The translations under genes were made by a program, and so were the position numbers. A stretch of DNA of 6,914 bases, from NCBI GenBank assembly GCA_964424035.1, contig CAYRHB010000152.1:1-6914 (forward strand), written 5' to 3'. Shown here one piece after another: positions 5,688-6,914 of the stretch. Each line of letters opens with the position of its first letter. Positions within the stretch are counted from its first letter, which is position 1. Under the pieces are notes generated by a model. It made no database searches and was not told where the DNA came from. It saw only the letters and a program-made list of their open reading frames with translations. Origin of the DNA: Leptolinea sp964424035 (lineage in GTDB: Bacteria > Chloroflexota > Anaerolineae > Anaerolineales > Anaerolineaceae).

Positions 5688-6434
5688 ATGTTTCCGATTG
5701 ATCCATATCTTTGCTATAAGAATACAATAGTCAAGTTGAATAGCCTCAATCTTACTAATATTTGGCTAATTAGTGCGATTTTTTCTTATATTGATTTTTT
5801 CTTTGATAAACCCCAAAGTTCGGGCTTGCTTTTCCCTGCTATTCATGGTGAACATATTTCGTTATTTCAACGTGCCATAATAGAATCAGCTGCAAAAAAA
5901 TATAAGGATAGATACCTTACATCGGACAATTATCGGGAAATTCATAATAATTTAATTAATGCCGCTTATAGACCCTTTCGAACAGAGACGAAAGAAAAAT
6001 TTGAAACTATATTAAACATTTTTTCCAAAATTGGAAACAACCAATTTAGGTATCAACAAAATCAATTATCTGTAAGATTAGGTCGTAACTATGCAATGTA
6101 TATAGCAATTCCAGAGAAATACTCGAAATTGCTAAAAGAAAAATTGGCGAATAATTACATAGATTTTTCCGAAATTATGCCAAGTGTTTTTAATGGACTT
6201 TCATCAGAACAATTTTTAGGGATAGGTTTTTGTATTTTTTCGTTGATTCAAGGTCGATATAAAGATACTTACCAAAAAATCGAAAAAACACAAAGTTACA
6301 TATACAATGGGGGTAGCCAAGAAAAAATTAGAAATCGCCAGTTTGAAGTAATTGGTAAGATTATTGATTCTCAAAATAACAATATTTACCCTTTTTTTTT
6401 AAGTTTAAAAATGGATAAAATAAATGTTAATTAA
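5688..6434 (+). CDS. Unrecognised AT-rich accessory protein, possibly the N-terminal part of a gap-split gene
   Basis: This 248-aa ORF is much more AT-rich than everything upstream (about 30% GC in a hand-counted line), with Asn/Lys/Ile/Phe-rich composition, which suggests horizontal acquisition. GAGGGG at 5676-5681 lies six bases before the ATG, so the start is credible. I recognise no catalytic motif. The protein is mostly helical and charged, with a hydrophobic patch at about 25-40 and another at about 178-188 (FLGIGFCIFSL), and no signal peptide. Features seen are RLGRNYAMYIAIPEKYSKLLKEK in the 130-150s and GLSSEQFLGIGFCIFSL near 170-187. Together these recall, weakly, the N-terminal regions of large uncharacterised proteins that end in nuclease-like domains. 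The stop at 6432-6434 lies only 48 bases before an N gap, in low-complexity AT sequence, so the natural C-terminus is uncertain. The downstream open frame from 6494 may be its continuation. Confidence 0.6.
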   Translation: MFPIDPYLCYKNTIVKLNSLNLTNIWLISAIFSYIDFFFDKPQSSGLLFPAIHGEHISLFQRAIIESAAKKYKDRYLTSDNYREIHNNLINAAYRPFRTETKEKFETILNIFSKIGNNQFRYQQNQLSVRLGRNYAMYIAIPEKYSKLLKEKLANNYIDFSEIMPSVFNGLSSEQFLGIGFCIFSLIQGRYKDTYQKIEKTQSYIYNGGSQEKIRNRQFEVIGKIIDSQNNNIYPFFLSLKMDKINVN

Positions 6435-6482
6435 AAATATAAAGATAAAATTTTTAAAATTAATTTATTTTTTTTGAAAAAA
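6435..6482. other. Low-complexity AT stretch at a contig end
   Basis: This 48-base stretch is almost pure A/T with homopolymer runs (including T8 and A6) leading directly into the N gap. All three forward frames close in or just before it. It could be real intergenic DNA, or eroded, error-prone sequence at a contig end. Confidence 0.6.
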
Positions 6483-6492
6483 NNNNNNNNNN
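6483..6492. other. Assembly gap (10 Ns)
   Basis: Ten consecutive Ns. A round number of this size is usually a placeholder, so the true distance, and the reading-frame relation across it, is unknown. Confidence 0.97.
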
Positions 6493-6493
6493 T

Positions 6494-6914
6494 ATTGACC
6501 CTTTTGTTTTCACGTGTAATCAGGCTTCAATAGAAGGTTCAGTAAAATATTCAGCTGAGAATGTTTCGAATTATCTTAGTTTATTGGCAAGAACACCCCG
6601 TGACCTTCAGACGCTAATATCGCAAAGACCCGAATACAATGTTGGTGATTTACCAGACCGGTTAAATCCACTTGAAAGAAATCCTATAATTAAATTAAAC
6701 ACAGATAGTTACTTCGTGCCCAACGCTCGTTTTTGTTATGATGGAATATCAACCCTCCTCCACTTCATATTGCAAGATTATTTCTTAAGGGCTTCTGATG
6801 ACAACAGATACCATCAACAAATGGGATATATACAAGAAATTTTTCTTGAGAATCTAATATCAGAAAATCTTCAAAATATGACTCTCATCCCGGAAATTTC
6901 ATATATGAAAGGTA
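6494..6914 (+). CDS. Partial protein-coding frame, open at both ends; possible nuclease-like domain protein
   Basis: After the gap a single forward frame (codons starting ATT at 6494) stays open for 140 codons to the window edge. The two other forward frames hit stops within the first 50 bases, so this is very likely coding. It has no start of its own near the gap; the 5' end lies in or before the Ns. The translation is helical and charged. Landmarks by residue: NYLSLLARTPRDLQTL at 26-41, LNPLERNPIIKL at 57-68, YFVPNARFCYDG at 73-84, MGYIQEIFLENLI at 110-122, and TLIPEISYMKG at 130-140. The order 'NPLxxxPIIK - cPN - [FM]GxxxExxLxxxL - IPExxY' resembles, from memory, uncharacterised proteins in which a PD-(D/E)XK-like nuclease core follows. 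Any catalytic D/ExK would lie beyond the window. GC (about 38-45% in counted lines) is higher than before the gap but below the host genes. It may be the C-terminal portion of the 5688 gene. Confidence 0.7.
   Translation, partial: MDPFVFTCNQASIEGSVKYSAENVSNYLSLLARTPRDLQTLISQRPEYNVGDLPDRLNPLERNPIIKLNTDSYFVPNARFCYDGISTLLHFILQDYFLRASDDNRYHQQMGYIQEIFLENLISENLQNMTLIPEISYMKG

Noticed and set aside
6391..6434. Frameshift in the T9 run as the cause of the stop at 6432
   Set aside because: Adding or removing one T brings another stop within a few codons, so a single indel there does not extend the reading frame toward the gap.
1..6914. CRISPR arrays, tRNA or rRNA genes, transposase genes
   Set aside because: I saw no regularly spaced direct repeats, no cloverleaf or conserved rRNA stretch, and no transposase or integrase motif in any frame read.

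Overview
The window looks like part of a scaffold from an anaerobic bacterium of the Chloroflexota (Anaerolineae-like). This rests on gene style, not on a marker gene. The first 5.6 kb is moderately GC-rich (53% in one hand-counted 60-base line). It holds a proline/threonine-linked LysM lipoprotein of a kind I associate with that class, and a complete four-subunit 2-oxoacid:ferredoxin oxidoreductase operon. A run of 10 Ns shows that it is a draft or metagenome-style assembly.

Layout. (1) 42-416, minus strand: a CrcB/Fluc fluoride channel. (2) 417-527: a divergent intergenic region with no convincing fluoride riboswitch. (3) 528-1487 and 1515-2744, plus strand: a secreted LysM lipoprotein, then a thiolase of the beta-ketoadipyl-CoA/acetyl-CoA acetyltransferase type, closed by a terminator-like hairpin at 2744-2788. 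(4) 2897-5613: a tight delta-alpha-beta-gamma operon (VorB/KorA class) with strong ribosome binding sites and 9-14 base spacers. (5) 5639-5670: a perfect 11-bp inverted repeat that marks the end of the host-like DNA. (6) 5688-6914: AT-rich DNA of different character, interrupted by the N gap at 6483-6492. It contains a 248-aa unrecognised ORF before the gap. After the gap a 140-codon reading frame is open at both ends and has no start codon of its own.

How the genes work together. The oxidoreductase would oxidatively decarboxylate a 2-oxoacid (branched-chain 2-oxoacid or 2-oxoglutarate) to an acyl-CoA, passing electrons to the 2x[4Fe-4S] delta subunit and then to ferredoxin. The thiolase handles acyl-CoA/acetyl-CoA exchange. 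Together they fit anaerobic amino-acid or fatty-acid catabolism, but the hairpin between them suggests separate transcription units.

The least explained part is the AT-rich right end. My best reading is one large accessory gene, cut by the assembly gap and the window edge, possibly ending in a nuclease-like domain. That assignment rests on remembered family resemblance and needs a profile search.
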